DNA of 36,954 bases from Reyranellaceae bacterium (lineage in GTDB: Bacteria; Pseudomonadota; Alphaproteobacteria; Reyranellales; Reyranellaceae): NCBI GenBank assembly GCA_022844045.1, contig JALHMM010000064.1:1-36954 (forward strand), in the 5' to 3' direction. Below, piece by piece: positions 26,800 to 34,491 of the stretch. The translations under genes were made by a program, and so were the position numbers. A model generated the notes under the pieces. The model ran no database searches. It was given only the letters and a program-made list of their open reading frames with translations, and had not been told where the DNA came from. Within the stretch, counting starts at the first letter, position 1, and each line of letters begins with the position of its first letter.

Positions 26800-26810
26800 G
26801 CGACCACCAC

Positions 26811-27203
26811 TCAGTTGATCGATCGGGAGCCCTGCGGGCTATCGAGCGAAAACATAGGAATACGGATATCGAACTTCTCGCCGCTCTCCGTCACCATCTG
26901 ATACGTGCCGGTCATGAAGCCGGATGACGTGTCGAGCGGGCAGCCGCTGGTGTACTCGAACACCTGGCCGGGCTGCAGCACCGGCGTCTTGCCGACCACG
27001 CCAGGGCCCTTGACCTCTTCCATACGCCCGCGCGCGTTGGTGATCTTCCAGTGGCGGCTGACCAGCTGCACCTTGTCGTTGCCGCGGTTCTCGATGCGCA
27101 CGGTGTAGGCCCACACCCAGCGCGCCTGCTCGGGCTCCGACTGGTCCTCGAGATAGGCGGGTCGCACGCTGACGACGATCGATCTGGTCTCGGCCGTGAA
27201 CAT
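26811..27203 (-). CDS. apaG: ApaG family protein
   Basis: A 130-residue single-domain protein with the ApaG fold: YTVRIENRGNDKVQLVSRHW, then GPGVVGKTPVLQPGQVFEYT and SGFMTGTYQMV. The glycine-rich loop GPGVVGK is conserved in the family and lies in a phosphate-like binding position. ApaG was first linked to cobalt resistance and diadenosine tetraphosphate levels, but its biochemical activity is not settled. Length and start (ATG 27201-27203) are usual. It precedes folE. Confidence 0.92.
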   Translation of the reverse strand: MFTAETRSIVVSVRPAYLEDQSEPEQARWVWAYTVRIENRGNDKVQLVSRHWKITNARGRMEEVKGPGVVGKTPVLQPGQVFEYTSGCPLDTSSGFMTGTYQMVTESGEKFDIRIPMFSLDSPQGSRSIN

Positions 27204-27351
27204 GATCTCACCGCTGACAAATGGGGCCGGTCACACCGGCCCTCGGCGCCATATTACGCGCCTCGGTGCGTCACCGCCAAGACGAGGTCTAGGCACGGCT
27301 CACGATGACGCCGCAATAGGTGGTGCGCGGCCATCACGAATCAAGGAGCGG

Positions 27352-27831
27352 TCAGGGCGTGAAGATCATGCAGGTCGTGCTGCCCCAGGCCAGGAGACGC
27401 CCCTGCGCGTCAGTCAGGCGGCCCTCGGCCAGGCCGACCCGGCCGCCGGCGTTGATCACCTTGCCCTCGGCGCGCACCACGCCGGTCTTGTGCGTCATGC
27501 CGCGCGTGTAGTTCACCTTGATCTCCAGCGTGGTGTAGGCCTGCCCGGCCTTGAGCACGCTATGCACCGCACAGCCCATGCAGGAATCGAGCAGGGTCGC
27601 GGCGTAGCCGCCGTGAACGCTGCCGATCGGGTTGTAGTGATCGGGGCCGGGCGTGCCTTCGAAGACGACGCGGCCCACCTCGGCTTCCACCAACCCGCCA
27701 TTCATGAACTTGCCGATCGGTGGCGCCGGATAGCGGCCTTCGATCCAGCCACGCAGGAAGTCGACGCCGGCCATGCTGGTGAGCGTCGCCGCGTCGACGA
27801 CGCCGAAGGTCCGATCCGCGGACGAAGACAT
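27352..27831 (-). CDS. PaaI-family hotdog thioesterase
   Basis: A 159-residue hotdog-fold protein from ATG 27829-27831; a GTG directly before it is also possible. The signature NPIGSVHGGYAATLLDSCMG contains the HGG turn and the acidic residue at the start of the long helix used for catalysis in PaaI-like enzymes. The later block YTTLEIKVNYTRGM is typical too. It hydrolyses an acyl-CoA or aryl-CoA thioester; the acyl group is unknown. It is divergent from a MarR regulator with a perfect 12-bp palindrome between them, so it is probably controlled by it. Confidence 0.9.
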   Translation of the reverse strand: MSSSADRTFGVVDAATLTSMAGVDFLRGWIEGRYPAPPIGKFMNGGLVEAEVGRVVFEGTPGPDHYNPIGSVHGGYAATLLDSCMGCAVHSVLKAGQAYTTLEIKVNYTRGMTHKTGVVRAEGKVINAGGRVGLAEGRLTDAQGRLLAWGSTTCMIFTP

Positions 27832-27851
27832 CACAGGACTCCCGCCAATAG

Positions 27852-27863
27852 GTGCATATGCAC
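27852..27863. promoter_or_regulatory. 12-bp perfect palindrome, candidate MarR operator
   Basis: GTGCATATGCAC lies in the 74-base divergent gap between the thioesterase and the marR-type gene. MarR-family dimers commonly bind palindromes of this size and base pattern. The position upstream of both genes fits control of the thioesterase and of the regulator itself. Confidence 0.6.
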
Positions 27864-27905
27864 TTTAGTATTCCCCGGCGCGGCGGTCGCGGCTATCCTC
27901 CCGCC

Positions 27906-28352
27906 ATGCGGAACGACAAACCCTTACCGATGCCGGAAGGCGGCTGCACCTGTTTCCAGGTTCGCCGCGCGGCGCGCAAGATGACGGCGATCTACGATCG
28001 CCACCTCGCCGATGTCGGGCTGACGGTGACGCAATGGGGCCTGCTCGCCAACCTCATCGGCAAGCCGCCGATGCCGATCGGCGCCTTCGCCGAGGTGATG
28101 GCGATGGACCGCACAACGCTTACCCGCAACATCAAGCCTCTGATCGCCTCTGGGCTGATGACCTTGTCGCCCGGCCCTGATCGCCGCACGCGCGCGCTGT
28201 CACTGACGGCGGAGGGCAAGGCGACGGTGCGGCGTGCCTATCCGACCTGGCGCGCCGCCGAGATGGAAGTGCGGGAAGCGCTGGGCGCGAAAGCGACCAG
28301 CGCGCTACACGACACGCTTCGCACCTCGATGGCACTGCTCGACGCCATGTAG
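27906..28352 (+). CDS. MarR-family transcriptional regulator
   Basis: A 148-residue winged-helix regulator from ATG 27906-27908. The DNA-binding part covers about residues 45-110: GLTVTQWGLLANLIGKPPMP, the recognition helix DRTTLTRNIKPLIASGL, and the wing SPGPDRRTRALSLTAEGKA with the conserved Asp-Arg-Arg pair. The N-terminus carries CTCFQVRRAARKM, and its cysteines could be redox-active, but that is speculation. MarR proteins usually repress neighbours and are released by aromatic or acyl ligands. The divergent thioesterase and the palindrome between them suggest a thioester ligand or its acid as effector. Confidence 0.92.
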   Translation: MRNDKPLPMPEGGCTCFQVRRAARKMTAIYDRHLADVGLTVTQWGLLANLIGKPPMPIGAFAEVMAMDRTTLTRNIKPLIASGLMTLSPGPDRRTRALSLTAEGKATVRRAYPTWRAAEMEVREALGAKATSALHDTLRTSMALLDAM

Positions 28353-28385
28353 CGAGGGCCGGCCTCCGGGGACTACACTTCGGGC

Positions 28386-29459
28386 ATGAGCGGCACAGAC
28401 AATCTCGGCGTGACCTCGGGCCTGACGGCCGGCGGACGCGATCTCTCTGGCCTCGAGCGCTTCATGCGCGACACAGTCGAGGGCTTCCGCGGGCCGATCG
28501 AGCAGGTCGAGCGCATAAATGGCGGGACGTCGAACCCGACCTATCTCGTCGGCGCCGGCGGCGCGCGCTACGCGCTTCGGCGCAAGCCCTACGGCAAGCT
28601 GCTGCCCTCGGCGCACCAAGTCGATCGCGAGTATCGCGTGATCTCGGCGCTCAACAAGACGGACGTGCCGGTGCCGCCGGCCCTGGCGCTGTGCCAGGAC
28701 GATGACGTGATCGGCAGCGCGTTCTACATCATGCGCTTCGTCGATGGCCGCGTGCTGTGGAACCAGTCTCTTCCCGGCATGAGCCCAGCCGAGCGCACCG
28801 CGATCTGGGACGACATGAACCGCGCCATGGCCGCCCTGCACAAAGTCGATCCCGAAGCAGCGGGGCTTAGCGACTTCGCGCGGCCCGGCAACTACATGGC
28901 GCGCCAGATCGATCGCTGGAGCAAGCAGTACCGCGCCTCGCAGACCGACGACATCCCGGAGATGGAGCGGCTGATCGAGTGGCTGCCGCGCAACGTGCCG
29001 CCGATGGCGCGCACCACCATCGTCCATGGCGACTACCGGCTCGACAACGCGATCTTCGACGAGCGCGAGCCGACGCTTCTGGCGCTGCTCGACTGGGAGC
29101 TCGCGACCCTGGGCGACCCGTTGGCCGACTTCGCCTATCAGTGCCTCAGCTACTACACGCCACCCGATACCAAGGGGCGCGGCCTCGCCGGCCTCGACCT
29201 CGCCGGCACGGGCATCCCGACCGAAGCGGAGTTCGTGCGCACCTATGCGCGACGCATGGGCATGGACAGCCTGCCCAACTGGGACTTCTACATGGCCTAC
29301 AACCTCTTCCGCGTCGGCGCCATCGGCCAGGGCGTCTACAAGCGCATGCTCGACGGCGTCTACGACACCGCCTCGCGCGGCGAGAACATGGTAGATCGCG
29401 TGCGCGTCCGCGCTCTGGCGGGGTGGCGGATCGTGGAGCGCATGTTGGCGCGGGCGTGA
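28386..29459 (+). CDS. Phosphotransferase (APH) family protein, ACAD10/11 kinase-like
   Basis: A 357-residue protein with the aminoglycoside-phosphotransferase kinase fold. The N-lobe has INGGTSNPTYLV and YALRRKP with the ATP-binding lysine region; the catalytic loop is VHGDYRLDNAIFD and the metal-binding Asp is in ALLDWELATLGDP. The sequence is close in type to the kinase domain of ACAD10/ACAD11, which phosphorylates 4-hydroxyacyl-CoA for later elimination and beta-oxidation. No acyl-CoA dehydrogenase lies next to it here, though a crotonase is 3.4 kb away. Its stop overlaps the next ATG by one base (TGATG). Confidence 0.88.
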   Translation: MSGTDNLGVTSGLTAGGRDLSGLERFMRDTVEGFRGPIEQVERINGGTSNPTYLVGAGGARYALRRKPYGKLLPSAHQVDREYRVISALNKTDVPVPPALALCQDDDVIGSAFYIMRFVDGRVLWNQSLPGMSPAERTAIWDDMNRAMAALHKVDPEAAGLSDFARPGNYMARQIDRWSKQYRASQTDDIPEMERLIEWLPRNVPPMARTTIVHGDYRLDNAIFDEREPTLLALLDWELATLGDPLADFAYQCLSYYTPPDTKGRGLAGLDLAGTGIPTEAEFVRTYARRMGMDSLPNWDFYMAYNLFRVGAIGQGVYKRMLDGVYDTASRGENMVDRVRVRALAGWRIVERMLARA

Positions 29460-30376
29460 TGCTCGGCCGCCGGATCCTGCTGGGCGGCGTGCTCGCCGCC
29501 TCGATGGCGCGACCGGGCCTCGGCCAGCCATCCGCTGCGATGGACCTGCTGCCGAGCTTCTGGCCGATCTACGACTCCAGCCGCAGCGAGCCGATCGAGG
29601 CCCGCGCCCGGGCTCTGATCGCCGGCTACTTCCAGCCGCACGTCGCGGTCCACCAAGGCGCCGGCATCGGCCGCGTCGATCTCGCGCGCTGGCTGGCGAT
29701 CTTCGATCCCATCGCCGACGAGGTACGCCGGCTGTCGACGGCATTCCCAGCGATCTGGCGCGAGCAGGTCGAGCGCTTCCGGCGCCATCTGCCGGATGCG
29801 GCGAGCGACGCACCCGTGACAATCATGCTGTCGTTCATGAATTTCGACGCACGCGTGCGGCTGTGGCGCGATCGGCTGGTGTTGTTCGTCGGCCTCGACG
29901 GCGTCGTGCATATCCACGGGCGCGGCGCCGATCTCGGAATCCTGCTCGATCACGAGTGCTTCCACCTCTATCACCACCAGGTGAACCCCAGCCTGATCCT
30001 GCCGGGCGGCGACACGATCTGGGTCGGCATCTGGAAGGAAGGCCTCGCGGTCTATGCCTGTGGTGTGCTGAACCCCGGCATCACGCGCCAGCGCATGCTG
30101 CTGGGCGACAGCGACCTCGCGGCGATCACGCCCGAGCTCCTGCGCAAGATCGCGCGCGAGCTGCCACCGGTTCTCGCCGCCACCGACGGGCAGGCTCGCG
30201 CCCGCTATCTCTCCTACGGCTATCGCGGGGATATCCCGGCGCGAAGCGGTTACGCCCTGGGCCTCGCCATCGCCGAGCGCGTGGCACGCGGCCTTAATCT
30301 CGGCGAGTTGGCGCGCATCCCCGCGGCAGAGATCGAGAAGATCGTCCGCGCGGAGGTCGCGGCGATCGCCAGTTAG
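29459..30376 (+). CDS. Exported putative zinc metalloprotease (HExxH)
   Basis: A 305-residue protein from ATG 29459-29461, sharing one base with the kinase stop. The N-terminus is a signal peptide (RRILLGGVLAASMARPGLGQ). The zinc motif HECFH (HExxH) is in LLDHECFHLYHHQ at about residue 160, and WKEGLAVYACG some 35 residues later can provide the third ligand, a glutamate, as in gluzincins. The rest is alpha-helical and not assigned to a family I can name. The gene is hidden in a longer open frame that begins in the kinase gene, so its start is judged by the signal peptide and the coupling. The substrate is unknown. Confidence 0.7.
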   Translation: MLGRRILLGGVLAASMARPGLGQPSAAMDLLPSFWPIYDSSRSEPIEARARALIAGYFQPHVAVHQGAGIGRVDLARWLAIFDPIADEVRRLSTAFPAIWREQVERFRRHLPDAASDAPVTIMLSFMNFDARVRLWRDRLVLFVGLDGVVHIHGRGADLGILLDHECFHLYHHQVNPSLILPGGDTIWVGIWKEGLAVYACGVLNPGITRQRMLLGDSDLAAITPELLRKIARELPPVLAATDGQARARYLSYGYRGDIPARSGYALGLAIAERVARGLNLGELARIPAAEIEKIVRAEVAAIAS

Positions 30377-30984
30377 GTGTTGACGTCGAAGAAGCCGTAC
30401 TCCAGCGCCATCGCCCGGGCGTAGTTGGCGCGCACATCGGGCGAGTCGGTGGCGTGCCGATCGAGCAATTCCTCGAGCCGAGCAGCAAGCGACTCGAAGC
30501 CCGGATCGGCATAGATTTTCACCCACTCGGCATAGAGCGGTGCCACGTCACCCTTGGCCAGGCTTTGGCCGAGCCAGGCATAGAGCCGCATGCACGGCGT
30601 CATGGCTGCGATGGTCTCGCCCAGCACGCCGCGCTTGGCGGTGTCGAGCAGGAAATCGGTGTAGGCCCGCGTCGCCGGCTCCGGTGTCACACCGACAAGA
30701 TCGACGTTCCAGCGCTCGGCATAGCCCTTGTGCAGCTTGAGCTCGTCGATCACACCGCCGATCAGCTCGGCGAAGCCGTAGAGATCGTCGCGCGCCGTCG
30801 AGTGCGCGAGGCAAAAGGCGTAGGCGCGCGCGAAGGCTTCGAGGAAATACGCATCCTGCGCGACGTAGCGTTCGAAGCTGGCGCGCGGCAGGGTGCCATC
30901 GCCCAGGCCGCGCACGAAGCGATGCGCCAGGATACGCGTGGCGCCGTCGGCGTTCGCCGCCCACAGCGTCGCCGATAGCGCCAT
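30373..30984 (-). CDS. tenA: TenA-family aminopyrimidine aminohydrolase (thiaminase II)
   Basis: A 203-residue helical-bundle protein from ATG 30982-30984, overlapping the metZ stop by one base. TenA features are seen: FERYVAQDAYFLEAFARAYA, the cysteine in MTPCMRLYAWLG, YAEWVKIYAD, and the acidic EYGFFD at the C-terminus. TenA hydrolyses aminomethylpyrimidine to hydroxymethylpyrimidine, salvaging thiamine breakdown products. Some family members are regulators or have other substrates. No thiamine gene or TPP riboswitch is nearby; it is instead expressed with metZ behind a SAM aptamer. Its end overlaps the convergent metalloprotease gene by four bases. Confidence 0.88.
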   Translation of the reverse strand: MALSATLWAANADGATRILAHRFVRGLGDGTLPRASFERYVAQDAYFLEAFARAYAFCLAHSTARDDLYGFAELIGGVIDELKLHKGYAERWNVDLVGVTPEPATRAYTDFLLDTAKRGVLGETIAAMTPCMRLYAWLGQSLAKGDVAPLYAEWVKIYADPGFESLAARLEELLDRHATDSPDVRANYARAMALEYGFFDVNT

Positions 30985-32204
30985 CAACCGGCCAGCGCCT
31001 GCGTCAGGTCCTCGATGATGTCCTCGACATCCTCGAGGCCGACGGAGATGCGCAGCAGGCCGTCGCCGATGCCGAGCTTGGCGCGCTCGACCTCGCCGAT
31101 ACGCTTGTGCGTCGTGGTCGCCGGGTGGGTGATCAGGCTCTTGGCGTCACCGAGATTGTTGGAGATGTCGACCAGGCGCAGGCGGTTCAGCGTCTCGAAC
31201 GCCGCCCACTTGCCGGCCTTCAGGTCGAAGGCGACGATGCCGCCGGGCGCACTGAGCTGCTTCATCGCCAGCGCGTGCTGCGGGTGATCCTTGCGACCAG
31301 GGTAGATCACGCGCGCCACGGCGGGATGCGCCGCCAGCTCATCGGCGACGCGGGCCGCGTTGGCGCAGTGCTTCTCGACGCGCAGCTGCAGGGTCTCGAG
31401 GCCCTTGACCATCACCCAGGCATTGAACGGGCTCATGCTCGGCCCGGTGTTGCGGGTGATCGGCTGCAGCTCGTCGAGGATGTACTTCTTCTGCCCGAGG
31501 ATCGCGCCGCCCAAGGTGCGGCCCTGACCGTCGATGTACTTGGTGGCGGAGTGCACGACGATGTCGACGCCATACTCGATCGGCCGCTGCAGGATCGGCG
31601 TGGCGAAGGCGTTGTCGAGCACGACGCGCGCGCCGGCGGCGTGCGCCAGCTCGGTGACGGCCTTGATGTCGACGATGTCGAGCGTCGGGTTGGAGGGCGT
31701 CTCGAACAGGACGGCCTTGGCCGGCTTCGACAGCGCCTTCTTCCAGGCGTCGAGATCGCGGCCGTCGACCAGCTCGTGCTCGATGCCGAAGCGCGGCAGC
31801 AGCTCGGTGACGATGTAGTGGCAGGAGCCGAACAGCTGGCGCGCCGCCACGATGCGATCGCCTGCGCGCAGGAGCGAGAGCAGCGCGTAGAACACCGCGC
31901 TCATCCCCGTGGCCGTGGCGCGGCACGCCTCGGCGCCCTCGAGCGCCGCCAGCCGGTCCTCGAACATAGTGACGGTGGGATTGCCGAAGCGCGAATACTG
32001 CAGCCGGTCAATCGTGCCGGCGAAGGCGGCCTCGGCTTCCTCGGCGTTGGGATAGACGTAGCCGGAGGTCAGGAACAGCGCCTCGGACGTCTCCTCGAAA
32101 TTCGAGCGCTTCAGCCCGCCACGCACCGCGCGCGTGGCCGTCCGCCAGCTCTTCTGGCTCTCCTTGCGCGCCGCCGCGATGCGCGCCTTCTGATCGCCGT
32201 CCAT
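30984..32204 (-). CDS. metZ: O-succinylhomoserine sulfhydrylase
   Basis: A 406-residue Cys/Met-metabolism PLP enzyme. The PLP lysine is Lys222 in VVHSATKYIDGQGR, and FETPSNPTLDIVDI and ARVVLDNAFATPILQRP are family blocks. The pattern is closest to MetZ, which forms homocysteine from O-succinylhomoserine and sulfide; cystathionine gamma-synthase and MetY are relatives. AGGAGG lies before the ATG at 32204. The gene is preceded by a SAM-II aptamer and a strong intrinsic terminator, which fits feedback control by S-adenosylmethionine. tenA follows by TGATG coupling. Confidence 0.92.
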   Translation of the reverse strand: MDGDQKARIAAARKESQKSWRTATRAVRGGLKRSNFEETSEALFLTSGYVYPNAEEAEAAFAGTIDRLQYSRFGNPTVTMFEDRLAALEGAEACRATATGMSAVFYALLSLLRAGDRIVAARQLFGSCHYIVTELLPRFGIEHELVDGRDLDAWKKALSKPAKAVLFETPSNPTLDIVDIKAVTELAHAAGARVVLDNAFATPILQRPIEYGVDIVVHSATKYIDGQGRTLGGAILGQKKYILDELQPITRNTGPSMSPFNAWVMVKGLETLQLRVEKHCANAARVADELAAHPAVARVIYPGRKDHPQHALAMKQLSAPGGIVAFDLKAGKWAAFETLNRLRLVDISNNLGDAKSLITHPATTTHKRIGEVERAKLGIGDGLLRISVGLEDVEDIIEDLTQALAG

Positions 32205-32238
32205 AGCCTCACCCTCCTGCGCGGCAGCGCCGACGCAA

Positions 32239-32274
32239 CGAAAAAGCCCCGACCGTTCGGTCGGGGCTTTTTCG
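32239..32274 (-). terminator. Intrinsic terminator/attenuator upstream of metZ
   Basis: A perfect 16-bp stem with a four-base loop (arms 32239-32254 and 32259-32274) ends in a run of five T in the minus direction, 34 bases before the metZ ATG. It is symmetrical, so it has a T-run on the plus strand as well. Placed directly after the aptamer, it can act as a SAM-controlled attenuator. Confidence 0.85.
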
Positions 32275-32280
32275 TGGGCC

Positions 32281-32340
32281 TCCGACCTTTTAGCGGTTTT
32301 TAACGTGGCCGCAAGCTGGTCGGCTCAAATCCCACGGTGC
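32281..32340 (-). promoter_or_regulatory. SAM-II riboswitch of metZ
   Basis: On the minus strand the leader reads GATTTGAGCC, then CAGCTTGCGGCCACGTTAAA, then GCTAAAAGGTCGG, the recognisable SAM-II core. Pseudoknot pairing is visible: CGTGG with CCACG, and CCGACC with GGTCGG. SAM-II aptamers are known before methionine genes of alphaproteobacteria. The 5' end of the aptamer coincides with the predicted transcription start. Binding of S-adenosylmethionine should reduce metZ expression. Confidence 0.88.
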
Positions 32341-32346
32341 AGTCGT

Positions 32347-32373
32347 GCTATACCTCGTGGCGCCGCCGGTCAA
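32347..32373 (-). promoter_or_regulatory. Candidate metZ promoter
   Basis: TTGACC (32368-32373) and TATAGC (32347-32352) on the minus strand, with a 15-base spacer that is shorter than ideal. The predicted start, near 32340, falls exactly at the 5' edge of the riboswitch. The site lies just upstream of the antitoxin gene on the other strand. Confidence 0.5.
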
Positions 32374-32404
32374 GCGCGATTATGATGGGCGGCGCGAGGA
32401 CGCG

Positions 32405-32689
32405 ATGCCCGATACCGTCATCTACAAAGCCGACGAAGCGCTTTCCAAGCTCATCGAGCGCGCGCGCGCTGCCGGCGATCAGGTGATCGTCACGACTTCC
32501 GACGATCACCAGATGCGCCTGGTCCCCGTTGAGGATGATGCCACACACGTCGAAAGCAAGGAGCCGCGCAAACTGGGATTGCTGCGCGGCAAGATTTGGA
32601 TGGCGGACGACTGGGACTCACCCGAAACCAATGCCGAGATCGAGCGCCTGTTTTATGAGGGCGACAAGCACCCACCCGACAAGACGTGA
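32405..32689 (+). CDS. Phd/YefM-type antitoxin
   Basis: A 94-residue protein from ATG 32405-32407, with GAGGA just upstream. The N-terminus (YKADEALSKLIERARAAGDQ) matches the Phd/YefM DNA-binding fold, and the C-terminus, IWMADDWDSPETNAEIERLF, is the acidic, flexible kind that wraps a toxin. A PIN toxin remnant follows by a GTGA overlap, so this is a VapC-associated antitoxin. Such proteins also bind their own promoter as repressors. With the toxin gene damaged, it may now be an orphan. A longer in-frame start at 32345 overlaps the metZ promoter and is less likely. Confidence 0.82.
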   Translation: MPDTVIYKADEALSKLIERARAAGDQVIVTTSDDHQMRLVPVEDDATHVESKEPRKLGLLRGKIWMADDWDSPETNAEIERLFYEGDKHPPDKT

Positions 32690-32853
32690 GGTGCCTTCTC
32701 GACACGAACGCGCTGCTTGTTTCGTCTTTACCCCGGCATCATCGAGATCCTTTCGATCGCTTGCTGATCGCCCAAGCGATGATCGAAGACCTGACGCTCG
32801 TGACACGCCATGCCGTACCGCCACGATACGGCGTGCCGATCCTGATCGCCTGA
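32686..32853 (+). pseudogene. VapC-family PIN toxin with a large internal in-frame deletion
   Basis: The frame starts at GTG 32686-32688, overlapping the antitoxin stop by four bases, and encodes 55 residues. It begins RCLLDTNALL, the usual PIN start with its first metal-binding Asp, and then passes directly to LPRHHRDPFDRLLIAQA and LTLVTRH, which is the C-terminal third of the same family, ending GVPILIA. Members of this group have about 125-130 residues, so about 70 central residues, including one or more active-site acidic residues, are missing without a frameshift. The product is very unlikely to be an active ribonuclease. It could still be translated and fold partly. Confidence 0.75.
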
Positions 32854-32871
32854 CATCAAAAGGAACACTCA

Positions 32872-33642
32872 GTGAGCTTCGAGACGCTGGACTACGTCGT
32901 GCGCGACCGGGTGGCGGAGATCACCATGAAGCGGGCGCCGGTCAACGCCATCAATCACGCGCTGGTCGACGACCTACTGGCAGCCTACGCCAAGGCGCGT
33001 GACGACGAGGGCGTGCGCGCGGTGATCCTGACCAGCGCCTTCGATCGCGCGTTCTCCGGCGGCATGGACCTCGCGATGATGCACGGCGGCGACGGCATGC
33101 GGCTGCGGCGCTTCCTGGAGAAGCTCTATTTCGGCGTCCACGACATGCAGTACCGCATGGGCAAGCCCACCATCGCGGCGCTGACCGGTCCGGCGCGTGC
33201 CGCCGGCGTCACGCTGGCGGTGACGTGCGATGTCATCGTTGCTGCCGACACCGCGAGCATCGGCTATCCCGAGATCCAGGTCGGCGTGATCCCGGCGATG
33301 CACTTCGTGCACCTGCCGCGCCAGATCGGCCGGCACAAGGCGTTCGAACTGCTGTTCAACGGCGATCCGATCAGCGCCGTCGAGGCCGAGCGCATCGGCA
33401 TCATCAACCGCGTCGTGCCCCAGGCAGAGGTCAAGGAGACGGCCCGCGCGCTGGCCCGGGACTTCGCCAAGAAGTCGCCGCTGGTGATGAAGCTGGCGCG
33501 CGACAGCTACATGCGCATCAACGACTTTGAGTATCGCCGCGCGATCGAGGCCACCGTCGAGACGATCTGCAATATCATCGCGACGCCCGACGCACAGGAA
33601 GGCCTCAACGCCTTCAACGAAAAGCGGCCGCCGCGCTGGTGA
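32872..33642 (+). CDS. Enoyl-CoA hydratase/isomerase (crotonase) family protein
   Basis: A 256-residue protein from GTG 32872-32874, with AAAGGA upstream. Crotonase blocks are FSGGMDLAMMHGG, TGPARAAGVTLAVTCDVIVA (oxyanion hole and first part of the active site), ASIGYPEIQVGVIPA, and FNGDPISAVEAERIGIINRV. The usual catalytic glutamates are not clearly both present: the position after GGVTLA-type helix reads with small residues, so hydration by the standard mechanism is uncertain. It may isomerise or hydrolyse an acyl-CoA instead. It is convergent with the dioxygenase gene with no gap. Confidence 0.85.
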   Translation: MSFETLDYVVRDRVAEITMKRAPVNAINHALVDDLLAAYAKARDDEGVRAVILTSAFDRAFSGGMDLAMMHGGDGMRLRRFLEKLYFGVHDMQYRMGKPTIAALTGPARAAGVTLAVTCDVIVAADTASIGYPEIQVGVIPAMHFVHLPRQIGRHKAFELLFNGDPISAVEAERIGIINRVVPQAEVKETARALARDFAKKSPLVMKLARDSYMRINDFEYRRAIEATVETICNIIATPDAQEGLNAFNEKRPPRW

Positions 33643-34482
33643 TCAGACGGGTACCGTTCCCTCGATGATGGTACGCAGCATGTAGCGCCGCGCGCCTGCG
33701 GGATAGTCGGCGTTCGCCTTGTGCATGGTGCAGCGGTTGTCCCAGACCACGATGTCGCCCTGCCGCCATTTGTGCCGGTACTGGTACTTCGGCCGCGTGG
33801 CGTGCGCGGTCATCGCGTCGAGCAGCGCGTCACTCTCGGCGCGCTCCAGCCCGACCACGCTCTCCATGCGATTGGGGTTGAGGTAGAGCGCCTTCCGTCC
33901 TGTCACCGGATGTGTGCGCACCATCGGGTGAGTCACATCGGGCATCGCCGCCATGTCCTCGGCGGTACGCTTGGCGATCTTGTTTTCCTTGCGGCTGGAG
34001 TCGTACTTGTGCACGACGCGCAGCCTGGTGATCCGCTGCTTCGTCGCATCAGGCAGATCATCGTAAGCGGCATACATGCTGATGAACTGTGTATCGCCGC
34101 CTGTCGGTGGTACCTCGACACCATAGAGCGTCGTCAACGAGCACGGCACCGCCCTGTAACTGTCGTCGGTATGCCAGGCGGCGCCGACGACGATGCGCTT
34201 GCCGTCGCCCAGCACGTCGCGGTCCTCGCTCGACAGGACCAAAAGATCCTTCACCACGGGATGGTTCGCGCTGGCGCTGGGCTGCGGCATCCGCTTGCCG
34301 AACACACCCATCGCATCGAAGTAGGCCTGCGGCTCCAGATTCTGGCCGCGCACGCAAAGCACGAGGTTGTCGAGCAGCGCGGCGCGTAGGACGTCCGCGT
34401 CGTTCGCTTTCAGCGCGTTCAGATCGACGCCCTCGGCTACGGCGCCGAGGCGATCGCCCAGCTTCGAGATCGTGAGCGTCAT
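33643..34482 (-). CDS. TauD/TfdA-family Fe(II)/2-oxoglutarate dioxygenase
   Basis: A 279-residue protein with the iron triad His104-x-Asp106 in AAWHTDDSYR and His254 in RCTMHKANADY, and the 2-oxoglutarate arginine in AGARRYMLR (265 or 266). The TauD/TfdA family hydroxylates taurine, phenoxyacetates, alkyl sulfates and other small acids with O2 and 2-oxoglutarate, usually releasing the heteroatom group. The substrate is not readable here. The TPP-enzyme gene ends nine bases upstream on the same strand, so the two probably belong to one operon and pathway. Confidence 0.9.
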   Translation of the reverse strand: MTLTISKLGDRLGAVAEGVDLNALKANDADVLRAALLDNLVLCVRGQNLEPQAYFDAMGVFGKRMPQPSASANHPVVKDLLVLSSEDRDVLGDGKRIVVGAAWHTDDSYRAVPCSLTTLYGVEVPPTGGDTQFISMYAAYDDLPDATKQRITRLRVVHKYDSSRKENKIAKRTAEDMAAMPDVTHPMVRTHPVTGRKALYLNPNRMESVVGLERAESDALLDAMTAHATRPKYQYRHKWRQGDIVVWDNRCTMHKANADYPAGARRYMLRTIIEGTVPV

Positions 34483-34491
34483 GGCGCGCCT

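Noticed and set aside
28305..29822. A 505-codon minus-strand frame opposite the APH-family kinase
   Set aside because: Low-complexity product; the plus strand has the kinase motifs HGDYRLDN and LDWELATLGDP.
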